Positions 35,102-43,252 of a stretch of DNA of 44,054 nt are shown piece by piece. The position numbers and the translations under genes are program-made. The notes under the pieces were generated by a model, which worked only from the letters and a program-made list of their open reading frames with translations, ran no database searches and had not been told where the DNA came from. This DNA is from Methanoculleus sp. (lineage in GTDB: Archaea; Halobacteriota; Methanomicrobia; Methanomicrobiales; Methanoculleaceae). How positions within the stretch are numbered: position 1 is the first letter of the stretch; each line of letters starts with the position of its first letter. The DNA lies in the NCBI GenBank assembly GCA_018433835.1, contig JAHDQM010000036.1, positions 1 to 44,054 on the forward strand, read 5' to 3'.

Positions 35102-35650
35102 GTGACGGGGTCCGACGAAATGACCGGGGCAGTACAGGCGACGGTAGTCGAAAAAAGCAGCGAAGATCTCTCCGGCGACGCAGTCGGGCAGATGCTTGCC
35201 TGTGCGCATTCGCTGAGAGACAAAAGAATAGAGCACGCCTACGTCTTCAACGAGCATGGAAAAATGCTCTATTCCCTCAAAGGGGAACGCGCGCGGATCC
35301 GCTTCGATCACAGGGATCTGTTTCGTCTCGCGAATACGATCTTCATGCACAACCACCCGGCGGGCGGCGCGTTTTCACTCGCCGACCTGTATGTCGCGTG
35401 CGCCTTTGAGATGCTTGCGATGATCGTGGTCACCGATTCATTCCTGTATACCATCAAACCACCCTATGCCGGGCAGCACTTCACCCGTGCCCACTATACC
35501 GATATCGCACGTTGTTTTACCATCAGAAGCCGGATGCTGCCGCTCTCCGAACAGTTGACCGTCGGCGACAGGGTCTGGTTCCAGGTTGCGCGCGACCTCG
35601 ACATGGAGTTCCGGAAGTACTCATTCGTTAAAAGACCCGGCAGCACGTGA
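35102..35650 (+). CDS. JAMM/RadC-like domain protein (uncharacterised)
   Basis: The 182-residue protein carries MHNHPAGGAFSLADLYVACA. That stretch resembles the HxHPxGxxxSxxD motif of JAMM/RadC metal-binding proteins, where two His and the Asp hold zinc. The spacing between the HNHP and the Ser is one residue shorter than in RadC, so activity is uncertain. The first half (EHAYVFNEHGKMLYSLKGER) looks like the beta sheet that precedes it, and a C-terminal amphipathic region follows. GTG 35102 is the first start; ATG 35120 is the other. The protein stands alone between the pilus operon and btuF. Its role is unknown. Confidence 0.6.
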   Translation: MTGSDEMTGAVQATVVEKSSEDLSGDAVGQMLACAHSLRDKRIEHAYVFNEHGKMLYSLKGERARIRFDHRDLFRLANTIFMHNHPAGGAFSLADLYVACAFEMLAMIVVTDSFLYTIKPPYAGQHFTRAHYTDIARCFTIRSRMLPLSEQLTVGDRVWFQVARDLDMEFRKYSFVKRPGST

Positions 35651-36061
35651 ACGAAGAAGGACCATGCAGATACCAGCGATCACCACCCCGTACACGTCTT
35701 TGTGATTTTTATTCTCGCCGAAACCCTCTTCGTCATGGTCATGCCGACCGGGCCGGAGAAGAACGGAAACACCGGGCGCCACCGGAGCATAGCGTGAGAG
35801 CGATCCCCGCTGCAGACGCGGAGCGGGATCACCGGAAGACTCTGCCGGGGGATGCACCGGCGGCGCTCCCGGCTGAAGACGATGCGCGCGGTGCCGTCCG
35901 GGCCAGCGGACTCGAATGTCTCGCACCCCACCTCACCCCGCTCAAATTCTGTCCGGAAAGGGCGCATCACCGGGAAAGCCCGGCCCGGCAGGCCAAACAA
36001 CTGCCCGCCTGCACGGAACATTTTTGTAAACTATTATTACATTAAATAAAACAATATTGTG
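35651..36061. promoter_or_regulatory. Intergenic region with btuF promoter
   Basis: Most of this stretch holds no recognisable gene. Its last ~40 bases are AT-rich, with an inverted repeat TGTAA-N7-TTACA (36025-36041) and a TATA-like CATTAAATAAAAC just before the btuF start. Confidence 0.45.
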
Positions 36062-37186
36062 ATGGAAAGAAACAGAGGCCTGTTGTTCTCTCTTGGACTG
36101 ATCATCTTCCCGGCCATGCTCATCGGCGCGGCAAGCGCATCGTATGCAGACAGCTATGACGGCCAGCAACAGACCGGCTATGCTTCCGGGGGAGGAGACC
36201 CGAATACCGCCCAGACTCTGGAACAGGTAACGACGGGTGCCGACGAGAGGATCGTGACGGTGACCGACGATTACGGCGAGACCGTCACAGTCCTGGGAAC
36301 ACCGCAGAGGATCGTTTCGCTCGCGCCTTCCAATACCGAGATCCTGTATGCCCTCGATCTCGGGGACCGGATCGTCGGCGTCACCGACAACTCCGATTAT
36401 CCTTCGGCAGCTGCCGATAAACCGAAAGTCGGCGGCTACAGTATCGTCAACATCGAGAAGGTGATCGCAACGGAGCCGGACCTGATCTTCGCCGCATCCG
36501 GCAACACAGAGGAGGTGATCGGCCGCCTGAGATCTCTCGGGATGACCGTCATCACACTCAACCCGCAGACGGTCGGCGACGTCCTGCAGAACATCGAGCT
36601 CGTCGGGAGAGCGACCGGACAGGAGGAGCAGGCATCGGCATGCGTGGAGAGACTCCGATCGCGCATCCGGGCGGTGACGGAGAAGACGGAAGTTTCAGGA
36701 GAGAAGCCGTCCGTCGCACACGTCGTCTGGCACGACCCGCTCTGGGTCAGCGGCAATGGAACGTTCCAGAACGAAGTGATCGCGATGGCCGGGGGAACTA
36801 ACGCATTCGGTTCGATCGAAGCGTGGAGCATCGTCAGTCTTGAGGAGTTCATCACCACGGATCCCGATTACATCCTGGTTAGTTCGGGCTCCGGCATGAA
36901 CAGGGACGACTACGACGCCGTATACGACTACATCGTGAACGAACCGCGCCTGCAGAAACTCAATGCAATCAAGAACGGCCACGTTTACGTCATCGATGCC
37001 GATGTCATCAGCCGTGGAGGTCCGCGGATCGTGGATGCGCTGGAAGAGGTGGCAGGAGACCTCCATCCGGACCTCGCCGTGGCACCCGCTCCAGAGGCAA
37101 CAGAGCCGGTTCGGTCGCCGGGTTTCGGTGCGATTCCGCTCATCTGTGCATTATCCGCAGCCATCCTGCTCCTGCAGAAAAGGTAG
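36062..37186 (+). CDS. btuF: BtuF-like corrinoid/metal-chelate binding protein with PGF-CTERM-like tail
   Basis: The 374-residue protein begins with a signal sequence (GLLFSLGLIIFPAMLIGAAS). It has a TroA/BtuF two-lobe domain with VTVLGTPQRIVSLAPSNTEI, GYSIVNIEKVIATEPDLIFA, IVSLEEFITTDPDYILVSSG and a C-terminal PRIVDALEEVAGDLHP. It ends RSPGFGAIPLICALSAAILL then LQKR, a PGF-CTERM-type tail that archaeosortase cuts to anchor the protein on the membrane or S-layer. ATG 36062 lies after the AT-rich promoter. No permease or ATPase is next to it. It may serve the btuCD pair at 3718. The isomerase gene follows after 17 bases. Confidence 0.85.
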   Translation: MERNRGLLFSLGLIIFPAMLIGAASASYADSYDGQQQTGYASGGGDPNTAQTLEQVTTGADERIVTVTDDYGETVTVLGTPQRIVSLAPSNTEILYALDLGDRIVGVTDNSDYPSAAADKPKVGGYSIVNIEKVIATEPDLIFAASGNTEEVIGRLRSLGMTVITLNPQTVGDVLQNIELVGRATGQEEQASACVERLRSRIRAVTEKTEVSGEKPSVAHVVWHDPLWVSGNGTFQNEVIAMAGGTNAFGSIEAWSIVSLEEFITTDPDYILVSSGSGMNRDDYDAVYDYIVNEPRLQKLNAIKNGHVYVIDADVISRGGPRIVDALEEVAGDLHPDLAVAPAPEATEPVRSPGFGAIPLICALSAAILLLQKR

Positions 37187-37203
37187 GCAGGAGGCGGCGT
37201 AAC

Positions 37204-37938
37204 GTGAACGATATCGGGTGTTCTACCTGCTGTCTGATGAATCGGCCGCTCGATGAGGCGTTCGACCTCATTGCCGGCCGGACAGGTCTTGCGGAGATCC
37301 TCTCCGACGGCCCCCACTGCCTCTTCCGGTTCGAAGAGATCTGCCACTCGTTCAATCTCCGATATACCGTCCATGCACCGGTCGCCGATATCAACATCGC
37401 ATCCGACAACGAGCACCTGCGACGGGCGGCAATCACGGTCCTCGGGGATCTCGCAGGGGCCTGCGACCGGATCGGCGCCGAGAGGATGGTCGTTCACCCG
37501 GGGCACGTCTGGGGAGAAGAGGTGCGGAGCGCCGCCGGACGGGCTCTCAACCGTTCGCTGGGCGACCTCGCCGCAATCCAGAGAGACGTGAACGTCCGGT
37601 TTACGATCGAGAATATGGGGGCGTGGGAGATCTGTTTCTTCAGGGAGCCCGGGTTCCTCGACCGTCTGGACGGGTTCAACCTCGGCTTCGCCCTCGACGT
37701 GGGGCACGCCCACGTGAACGGCAACCTGGAGGCGTTCCTGGAGCGGGGAAGGGCTATCCACGTCCACCTGCACGACAACTGCGGCATCCGGGACGACCAT
37801 CTGGCGTGCGGCGACGGGAGTATCGATTTTCGCCGCGTGATGGCGGCCCTCCCCCCGGGCGCCACAAAGGTCGTCGAACCAACCTCGTTCCAGCAGTACG
37901 AACGAAGCCTCGAAAATCTGGGGAGGTTCTCTCCGTAA
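37204..37938 (+). CDS. Sugar phosphate isomerase/epimerase-like TIM-barrel protein
   Basis: The 244-residue protein belongs to the xylose isomerase-like TIM barrel/AP endonuclease 2 group. Strand ends with metal-binding residues are visible: VHAPVADIN, VVHPGHVWG, FTIENMGAWEI, LDVGHAHVNGN, HVHLHDNCG and a late E (VVEPTSFQQ). GTG 37204 has AGGAGG about nine bases upstream, so it is translated from its own site but transcribed with btuF. Its sugar or sugar-like substrate is unknown. Coupling to a corrinoid-binding protein is unusual. Confidence 0.8.
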   Translation: MNDIGCSTCCLMNRPLDEAFDLIAGRTGLAEILSDGPHCLFRFEEICHSFNLRYTVHAPVADINIASDNEHLRRAAITVLGDLAGACDRIGAERMVVHPGHVWGEEVRSAAGRALNRSLGDLAAIQRDVNVRFTIENMGAWEICFFREPGFLDRLDGFNLGFALDVGHAHVNGNLEAFLERGRAIHVHLHDNCGIRDDHLACGDGSIDFRRVMAALPPGATKVVEPTSFQQYERSLENLGRFSP

Positions 37939-37944
37939 ACGATC

Positions 37945-38343
37945 TCACGGCTCGCGCCCGATCAGCCGTTCCACTGCCGCGCGAAACTCGCGGAACTGCT
38001 TCGAGACCTCCGGCCCGGAGGAGCCCGGGTAGGCGTTTGCCCCCCGCGAGACGGTGCTGTGCCCATCCATCCCCAGCCGCAGGTGCCAGTAGGTGACGTC
38101 GCAGCAGGAGTGAGCGGAGACGTACTCCGGCTCCCACTCCCGGACACCGAGCCGTTCTACGGCCTCCCGGAACCGCGCCCACTCCTCCCCTGTGGGCGAC
38201 GCCTCCGTCACCACCCCGGAATAGCCGCCGGCACTCGCCCATTCGTAGAGGAGCCGGCCGTCTACGAGCCTGACGTAGAGGGACGGGCCGACGCTCCCGC
38301 CCAGGTAGAACTCGAACGCCGTCGGAGGTGCACCGTCGCGCAT
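37945..38343 (-). CDS. Hypothetical protein
   Basis: The 132-residue protein (MRDGAPPTAFEFYLGGSVGP, then LYVRLVDGRLLYEWASAGGYS) is small and beta-rich, with RFREAVERLGVREWEPEY as a helix. A helical segment closes it (KQFREFRAAVERLIG). No family is recognised. It faces the isomerase gene and is followed on its 5' side, at 38350, by the end of the ECF T gene on the same strand, seven bases away. It may thus be the last gene of the ECF unit. Confidence 0.6.
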   Translation of the reverse strand: MRDGAPPTAFEFYLGGSVGPSLYVRLVDGRLLYEWASAGGYSGVVTEASPTGEEWARFREAVERLGVREWEPEYVSAHSCCDVTYWHLRLGMDGHSTVSRGANAYPGSSGPEVSKQFREFRAAVERLIGREP

Positions 38344-38349
38344 ACCTGG

Positions 38350-39135
38350 TTATACGACCAGCACGGTCAAATACCCTGCGACGAGAAGGCCCATGCAGCA
38401 GATCCCGGCGACGTCGGCCCTGCCCGGTGCGAGGTCCCGCATCGGCGTCCTCCTGCCGGAACGGTACCCCCGGAGGTCGATCGTCAGCCCAAGAACCGTG
38501 GCCTTCCCGAGGGAGTTTGAGACCAGCGGGATGATGATGGGAAAGAGCCCCCTTATCTTCCCGGCAAGGCCTTTTCCGGGGTTATAGGCACGGGCAAGCT
38601 GCGCCTCGTGGATCCGCTTCCCCTCGAGCTGCAGGCTCGGGATGAACCGGAGCGCAATCAGGAACATGAGCGTGTAGTCCACAGGCATCCTGAGGCGGTC
38701 CATGACATGGACGAGGTCGCGCGGCTGGGTGGATATGACCAGGAGCTGGAACGCAAAGAGCATCGCCGCGAACCGGAGCGACATCGCGAGCGCAAGGTCG
38801 ATCGCCCCCGCCGTGACGGGGAAAGCCCCGCCGATGACCGGGACCGACGGCGGAACCAGGTAGCAGAGGGTATCCCCGCTCCGGATGGTGAGGACGGTGA
38901 GGGCGAGCAGGCTCACCGCGAGCGAGATCAGCAGGGGCATCTGGCGAAGGAGGTCGCGGGCGAGCCCGCTCGCTACCGCCACGGCTACGACCGCACCGGC
39001 AAGGGCCGCGAGCACCACGGTATCGCTCGTCAGCACCGCAAGGGCCACGACGACGGCTGCAAAGATCAGTTTGGTGAGCGGGTGGAGGCGGTGAAAGGCG
39101 CTCTCCCGGGTGACGTACTGCATAATCTCGGACAT
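38350..39135 (-). CDS. ecfT: ECF transporter T component (EcfT/CbiQ family)
   Basis: EcfT is the membrane subunit that couples the two ATPases to the substrate-binding S protein in energy-coupling-factor importers. The 261-residue protein has six or more helices, RLHPLTKLIFAAVVVALAVL at the N-terminus, VHVMDRLRMPVDYTLMFLIA, and the ATPase-contacting A-R-x motifs (AQLARAYNPGKG; LRGYRSGRRTPMRD) typical of CbiQ. ATG 39135 lies inside the ATPase gene by 70 bases; ATG 39123 (MQYVTRES) is the other start. The substrate follows from the S protein. Confidence 0.87.
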   Translation of the reverse strand: MSEIMQYVTRESAFHRLHPLTKLIFAAVVVALAVLTSDTVVLAALAGAVVAVAVASGLARDLLRQMPLLISLAVSLLALTVLTIRSGDTLCYLVPPSVPVIGGAFPVTAGAIDLALAMSLRFAAMLFAFQLLVISTQPRDLVHVMDRLRMPVDYTLMFLIALRFIPSLQLEGKRIHEAQLARAYNPGKGLAGKIRGLFPIIIPLVSNSLGKATVLGLTIDLRGYRSGRRTPMRDLAPGRADVAGICCMGLLVAGYLTVLVV

Positions 39136-40598
39136 GGTTCCTCCTCACAAGTTCTTCCGTCATAGACGATTCTTCCCTGCTCCATCCTGACGATACGATC
39201 CGCGTATTCCTCTCCAAGGCGCATATCGTGCGTCACCATGACGATCGTGTGGCCGTCCTGCCGCAGGCGCCCGAGGATCTCCATGACCCTTCCTGACTCG
39301 CGGGCGTCGAGCCCGGTCGTAGGCTCGTCGAGCACGATCACGTTCGGTTTCATGGCGATGACGCAGGCGATGGCCAGGCGCTGCCGCTCGCCCCGCGAGA
39401 GCGAACGCGGATAGGCCGCCTTCCGGTGGAGAAGGCCTACCTCACGAAGGGCCGCGTCGACCGGCTGCCCCGTATCGCCGGAATCGATGTTTTTGAGGCC
39501 GAATGCCACTTCGTCCTCCACGGTCTCCGCAAAGAGCATGGTATCCGGGTTCTGGAAGACGAGACCCACATGGCGTGCGAGTTCGGCGATCGGGACGGCC
39601 GAGGCATCGAGTCCGTCAATGGTGACGCTGCCTTCGGTGGGGCGGAGCAGCCCGTTGAAGTGCTTGACGAGCGTCGTCTTCCCGGACCCGTTCTCCCCGA
39701 CCACAGCCACGATCTCGCCGGGAGCGACCTCGAGGTCGAGACCCCCGACGGCCGCAACGCCGTCGTAGCGGTGGACGAGCCCCCTGACCGATATGACGGG
39801 GGGCGCCTCGCTCCGCGGGGCTGCCGCCGGTGCGGGGGGCCTGACGCCGCCGCCTGCCGGGTGCTGCGGCAGATCGCCCTGCAGCATCTGCGCCGGCGAC
39901 CCCTCCGCGACGATCGCTCCGTCTTCAACGACGACCATCCTGTCCGCGATGGCGGCGAGCTCGCCGAGTTTCTGCTCGACGATGAGCACGGCCGTACCCT
40001 CGCCCGAAAGCCGGCGGAGGAGGTCGGATACCGCACGGGTCGCTTCCGTATCCAGTTCGGCTGTCGGTTCGTCCAGGATGAGGATCTTCGTTCCAAGGGC
40101 AAGGGTTGCGGCGATGGCGACCCGCTGCTTCTGTCCCCCGGAGAGGGTGTGCGGGGCGCGGTCCGCGAGGTCGGCGATCCCGGTCGCCTCCATCACCTGG
40201 CGGTGCCTCTGCCGCATCTCTTCCCGGGAGATCCCGAGGTTCTCAAGCCCGGAGGCAACCTCCTCCTCGACTGTCGTGAAGATGAGCTGGGCATCGGCAT
40301 CGTCGAAGACCACGCCGACATGCCTGCCGATCTCGGCCATGCTCCGGTAGTCCCGGACGCTCTTCCCGAAGATGGTGATCGCACCCTCGATCGTGCCGCC
40401 GTACTCGTGGTGGAGGATGCCGGACGCCGCAAGGCAGAGGGTCGTCTTCCCGGCCCCTGTAGGGCCGGTGACGAAGACAATCTCCCCCCTGCCGAGAGTA
40501 AGGTCGATCCCGTCGAGTGCCGGCGTCCCGGACCCGGGATAGGTGTATGAGACGCCCTCGAGGGAGAGGGCGGTCTCCCGGCCGACCTCAGGACTCAT
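39066..40598 (-). CDS. ecfA: ECF transporter ATPase, two ABC domains fused (EcfA-EcfA')
   Basis: The 510-residue protein contains two ABC ATPase domains in one chain. The first (~1-240) has Walker A TGPTGAGKTTLCLAAS, signature TLSGGQKQRVAIAATL and Walker B KILILDEPTAELD. The second (~265-490) has GENGSGKTTLVKH, SLSRGERQRLAIACV (Arg for the usual Gly) and NVIVLDEPTTGLD. An Ala/Pro-rich linker joins them. The two halves replace the two separate EcfA proteins. The C-terminal ~25 residues (PCPRLCSTSPGRAPF) lie in the overlap with EcfT and are not conserved-looking. ATG 40598 overlaps the S gene by 11 bases. Confidence 0.9.
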   Translation of the reverse strand: MSPEVGRETALSLEGVSYTYPGSGTPALDGIDLTLGRGEIVFVTGPTGAGKTTLCLAASGILHHEYGGTIEGAITIFGKSVRDYRSMAEIGRHVGVVFDDADAQLIFTTVEEEVASGLENLGISREEMRQRHRQVMEATGIADLADRAPHTLSGGQKQRVAIAATLALGTKILILDEPTAELDTEATRAVSDLLRRLSGEGTAVLIVEQKLGELAAIADRMVVVEDGAIVAEGSPAQMLQGDLPQHPAGGGVRPPAPAAAPRSEAPPVISVRGLVHRYDGVAAVGGLDLEVAPGEIVAVVGENGSGKTTLVKHFNGLLRPTEGSVTIDGLDASAVPIAELARHVGLVFQNPDTMLFAETVEDEVAFGLKNIDSGDTGQPVDAALREVGLLHRKAAYPRSLSRGERQRLAIACVIAMKPNVIVLDEPTTGLDARESGRVMEILGRLRQDGHTIVMVTHDMRLGEEYADRIVRMEQGRIVYDGRTCEEEPCPRLCSTSPGRAPFTASTRSPN

Positions 40599-41154
40599 CC
40601 ACCGGCCTCGCGTCCCGTGCCGGTGCCGCCTGCCGGGCCCCCCGCATCAGTGCCCGTGATGCAGGCACCTCGAGCGCCTGGCTAACGACGGCGTTGACCG
40701 CCGCCGTGATGAGGACGATCGGCACGGTGACCGCGAGGAACGCCTCGAGGGTCCCGAACCTGCCCAGGACGGTCGGGGCCACGGCGATGATGGCGACAAG
40801 GATGAAGGAGAATCCGCTCGCGAAGGTGGCAATGAGCGTCGTCACTGCCGGGGCGAGAACGAACCGGTCTCTCAGCACCAGGTAGGCCGCAAGACAGACG
40901 ACCGCACCGATGGGTTCACTGATCAGGTTTGCGGGCGGGAAGATCGAGTGGCTGAGAAGGGCACAGACGACGCCGGCCACAACACCGATCCCGAGCGCCT
41001 CACGGAACGTGGGCACGATGAGGATGATGGCGAGGCTATAGAAGGCAATCACGAGGTTCGATACGATGGGGCCGGGGATCAGGAGGGACATGTACCTGAT
41101 GATGGCCCCTATGGCAAGGAGTATGCCGACAATTGCAATATCTCTCGATTTCAT
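40588..41154 (-). CDS. ECF transporter S component, substrate unknown
   Basis: The 188-residue protein has six helices and the family start MKSRDIAIVGILLAIGAIIR, with ILIVPTFREALGIGVVAGVV and FSFILVAIIAVAPTVLGRF. It belongs to the broad ECF S-component group; the N-terminal AIVGILLAIGAIIRY region (A-x-x-x-A-type) is where the EcfT subunit docks. I cannot tell the vitamin or metal. ATG 41154 is far (about 420 bases) from the TATA-like sequence at ~41600, so a long leader with repeats may precede it. Confidence 0.8.
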   Translation of the reverse strand: MKSRDIAIVGILLAIGAIIRYMSLLIPGPIVSNLVIAFYSLAIILIVPTFREALGIGVVAGVVCALLSHSIFPPANLISEPIGAVVCLAAYLVLRDRFVLAPAVTTLIATFASGFSFILVAIIAVAPTVLGRFGTLEAFLAVTVPIVLITAAVNAVVSQALEVPASRALMRGARQAAPARDARPVDES

Positions 41155-41295
41155 GGTATCGGTTTCACAGTATGGGATTCAACAAACGAACGGATAGGGT
41201 ATATGCGGCGATCAGTGCGGACGCCAGCGTGACCGGAGAGAACGCGATGCTCCGGTAGGAACGACTGTCCGCAGGGTGCGACGGGCCATAGGGCC

Positions 41296-41325
41296 GGAGC
41301 TTGAGAAACCCGAAGGGTTTCGGAC
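41296..41325 (+). repeat. Dispersed palindromic repeat (copy 1)
   Basis: GGAGCTTGAGAAACCCGAAG and the following ten bases contain a perfect 7-bp stem GAAACCC-GAA-GGGTTTC (41305-41321). They match a - strand copy near 43935-43964 at about 25 of 30 positions. Confidence 0.55.
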
Positions 41326-41346
41326 AGGAGTTCGAGCACCGTCAGA

Positions 41347-41476
41347 GGTGCGAGGCGCGAACGTAAGTGAGCGTGAGCACCGACCGGTGCGAGGCGCGAA
41401 CGTAAGTGAGCGTGAGCACCGACCGGTGCGAGGCGCGAACGTAAGTGAGCGTGAGCACCGACCGGTGCGAGGCGCG
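41347..41476. repeat. 39-bp tandem repeat, 3.3 copies
   Basis: Three perfect units start at 41347, 41386 and 41425, each 39 bp, followed by 13 bases of a fourth copy. A unit begins GGTGCGAGGCGCGAACG and ends GCACCGACC. There is no spacer between copies, so it is not a CRISPR array. The unit contains the short inverted pair GGTGC/GCACC at its ends. Confidence 0.9.
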
Positions 41477-41484
41477 GAGCGTGA

Positions 41485-41501
41485 GAAGACCTCTGGTCTT
41501 C
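41485..41501 (+). repeat. Hairpin of the dispersed GGAG-TGAGA family (copy 2)
   Basis: GAAGACC-TCT-GGTCTTC forms a perfect 7-bp stem preceded by GGAGCGTGA, like the copy at 41296. Confidence 0.5.
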
Positions 41502-41580
41502 GAGGCCGGAAGAGTCCTCCGGGGACGTTCCCGGAGGCGACGGACGGGGCGGAAGACCCCTGCAATATGTTGCACATTGT

Positions 41581-41610
41581 TGTACAAAATAGTACATTTA
41601 TGAATATATA
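41581..41610 (-). promoter_or_regulatory. Palindrome TGTACAAAATAGTACA and TATA-like box
   Basis: TGTAC-AAAATA-GTACA (41581-41596) lies next to AATATATATTC (- strand, about 41600-41610). A TATA here would start - strand transcripts that run through the repeats towards the ECF S gene. The palindrome sits at the expected start site and could bind a repressor. Confidence 0.45.
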
Positions 41611-41637
41611 TTTTCCGGGAGCCCTCTCCCGGAAACA

Positions 41638-42210
41638 TCACCTCCGCGAGAGCAGGAGCGCCGCAGCAAGCACCGCACCGGCCGTCGTGAAGACGGCGGC
41701 GACAGGCGCCGCTGCCGTCGGCGTGACCGAAGCTGTGGCTGTCGGCGTCGCAGGGGTCCCCGGTACCGTTGGTGTCGCGGTAGGCACAGCAGCGGTCGGC
41801 GTCACCGGGGCTCCCGGGGGTGTCCCGAGGGTGACGGGAATGGTCGTGTAACCGTGGCCGGAGAGGTTCGACCGATCGACGGGTGCTTCCACGGCGTAAA
41901 CGGTGTAGGTCCCGGGATCGAGCCCGGCCTCACCCGTCCTCCATCGGTAGGTCCAGCGGTCGTCGGCACCGACCGTCGCCGTCGTGAAACTGGCCGGGTC
42001 CCCCGACCGGACGGGTGTTTGCGGGTCTTCAAGCCGCCCGCCGCTGGCGGGGAGGTTCGGGCCGGTCACGAAGAGATAAACGGTGTCACTCCCCGTGCTC
42101 GTCCCTCCGAGCGTCACCTCGCTCCCCGGATACACCGTGACGGCGGAGGCCGCCGGAGCGATGACGAGCGCGACAAGGATACCTGCGAAGATCAGGGCTC
42201 GATCAGGCAT
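41638..42210 (-). CDS. Secreted surface protein with Thr/Pro-rich stalk and membrane anchor
   Basis: The 190-residue protein starts MPDRALIFAGILVALVIAPA, a signal peptide ending at ASA. It has a beta-sandwich-type domain (TVYPGSEVTLGGTSTGSDTV; LFVTGPNLPASGGRLEDPQ), then a Thr/Pro/Ala-rich stalk (~125-165). It ends with a helix AAVFTTAGAVLAAALLLSRR. The domain resembles those repeated in methanogen surface proteins, but I do not name a family. ATG 42210 is chosen over upstream starts because it begins the signal peptide and GGTGA lies upstream. Confidence 0.75.
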   Translation of the reverse strand: MPDRALIFAGILVALVIAPAASAVTVYPGSEVTLGGTSTGSDTVYLFVTGPNLPASGGRLEDPQTPVRSGDPASFTTATVGADDRWTYRWRTGEAGLDPGTYTVYAVEAPVDRSNLSGHGYTTIPVTLGTPPGAPVTPTAAVPTATPTVPGTPATPTATASVTPTAAAPVAAVFTTAGAVLAAALLLSRR

Positions 42211-42259
42211 ATGGTTCACCGTCACCCAATCTACCCGGGAGATGATGAACCTGATCCCG

Positions 42260-43252
42260 TCATTGGGGGACCGCACGCCCGCCGCCGGCATACGCCTCCA
42301 CGAACTGCCGGGTGCTCGTCTTCGCCTCGCCGCTCCCGGATAGAGGACGCACTCCGTCGAGGGCGGCAACTATCGCTCCGACGGCCTTTGCATGCGACCG
42401 GCCGTAACCCCCTTCGAGCACGAGGGCGAGAGCCACAGGACCCGCGTCCGCCAGCATCCCGGTCAGGGCTCCGAAATCGCCGGGCCGAAGTTGCATCGAA
42501 CCGAGCGGATCGTCGGAGAGCGTATCCTGCCCCGCCGAGACCACCACGACGTCCGGCTTGAAGCGCCGGAGCGCCGGGATGAAGATCTCCCCGAATACCA
42601 GGGCGTAGTCGGCACCGGCCGAGCCTGCCGCAAGCGGGGCGTTGACGGTATACCCGACGCCCGGGCCGGCTCCCCGCTCCTCCGGCCAGCCTGTCCCGGG
42701 AAAGATCCCCGCCTGGTGGACCGAGCAGTAGAGCACCCTGTCCGAGGTGTAGAACGCTGCCTGCGTCCCGTTCCCGTGGTGCAGATCCCAGTCCACGATC
42801 GCCACCCGGTCGACCTCGCCAAGCGCCCGGGCCGTCGCAACGGCAGCGTTGTTGAAGAGGCAGAATCCCATGGCCCGGTCCGGCGCGGCATGGTGCCCCG
42901 GCGGGCGGACCAGGGCGAAACAGTGCTCGCCGTCGAGCGCCCGTTCCACCGCCTGCCGTGCGGCCCCCGCCGCGTACAGGGCCGCATCGAACGACTGCCG
43001 GGTGACGTAGGTGTCGGGGTCGAGGTAACAGGCCCGACCAGGGGGGCACTCCCCGCAGAGCGAGCGGATGGCCTCGATGTGCCGGCGCGTGTGCACCCGT
43101 GACAGGTCTTCGAGCGTCGCCCGTTCGGGGGCAATGCGGCGGGCGTCGGCCGGCACCCCGGCGAGGGCGGCATCGAGGCGTGCCTGCGACTCGGGGTGGC
43201 CGGGACTGTCGTGGGCCGAAAAGACATCCCCCGTCACGACCGAGTACGGCAT
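42260..43252 (-). CDS. Histone deacetylase-superfamily hydrolase (AcuC/acetylpolyamine amidohydrolase-like)
   Basis: The 330-residue zinc hydrolase removes acetyl groups from lysine or polyamines. It keeps the family motifs: LVRPPGHHAAPDRAMGFCLF, VDWDLHHGNGTQ (zinc ligands), VHQAGIFPGTG, and VVVVSAGQDTLSDDPLG. The last is usually SAGFDAH; the loop here reads SAGQDTL. A C-terminal GGYG (LEGGYGRSH) completes the site. It starts at ATG 43252. It may act on the archaeal Alba/histone proteins or on small molecules. It is followed by the surface protein on the same strand. Confidence 0.87.
   Translation of the reverse strand: MPYSVVTGDVFSAHDSPGHPESQARLDAALAGVPADARRIAPERATLEDLSRVHTRRHIEAIRSLCGECPPGRACYLDPDTYVTRQSFDAALYAAGAARQAVERALDGEHCFALVRPPGHHAAPDRAMGFCLFNNAAVATARALGEVDRVAIVDWDLHHGNGTQAAFYTSDRVLYCSVHQAGIFPGTGWPEERGAGPGVGYTVNAPLAAGSAGADYALVFGEIFIPALRRFKPDVVVVSAGQDTLSDDPLGSMQLRPGDFGALTGMLADAGPVALALVLEGGYGRSHAKAVGAIVAALDGVRPLSGSGEAKTSTRQFVEAYAGGGRAVPQ

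Larger units (their letters stand above)
41155..41637. other. Gene-free region with tandem repeats, hairpins and a palindromic promoter site
   Basis: This 483-bp gap holds a 39-bp unit repeated 3.3 times (41347-41476) flanked by two hairpins (41305-41321 and 41485-41501), then an AT-rich promoter-like end (41569-41610). It lies in the probable 5' leader of the ECF S gene. Open frames on both strands here arise from the repeat and are not considered genes. Confidence 0.6.

Noticed and set aside
41347..41476. CRISPR array
   Set aside because: The 39-bp units abut without spacers and only 3.3 copies exist; no cas genes are in the window.
41276..41851. Open frame with VRGANVSEREHRP repeats as a protein
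   Set aside because: It arises from the 39-bp tandem repeat, is open on both strands, and overlaps the surface-protein gene.
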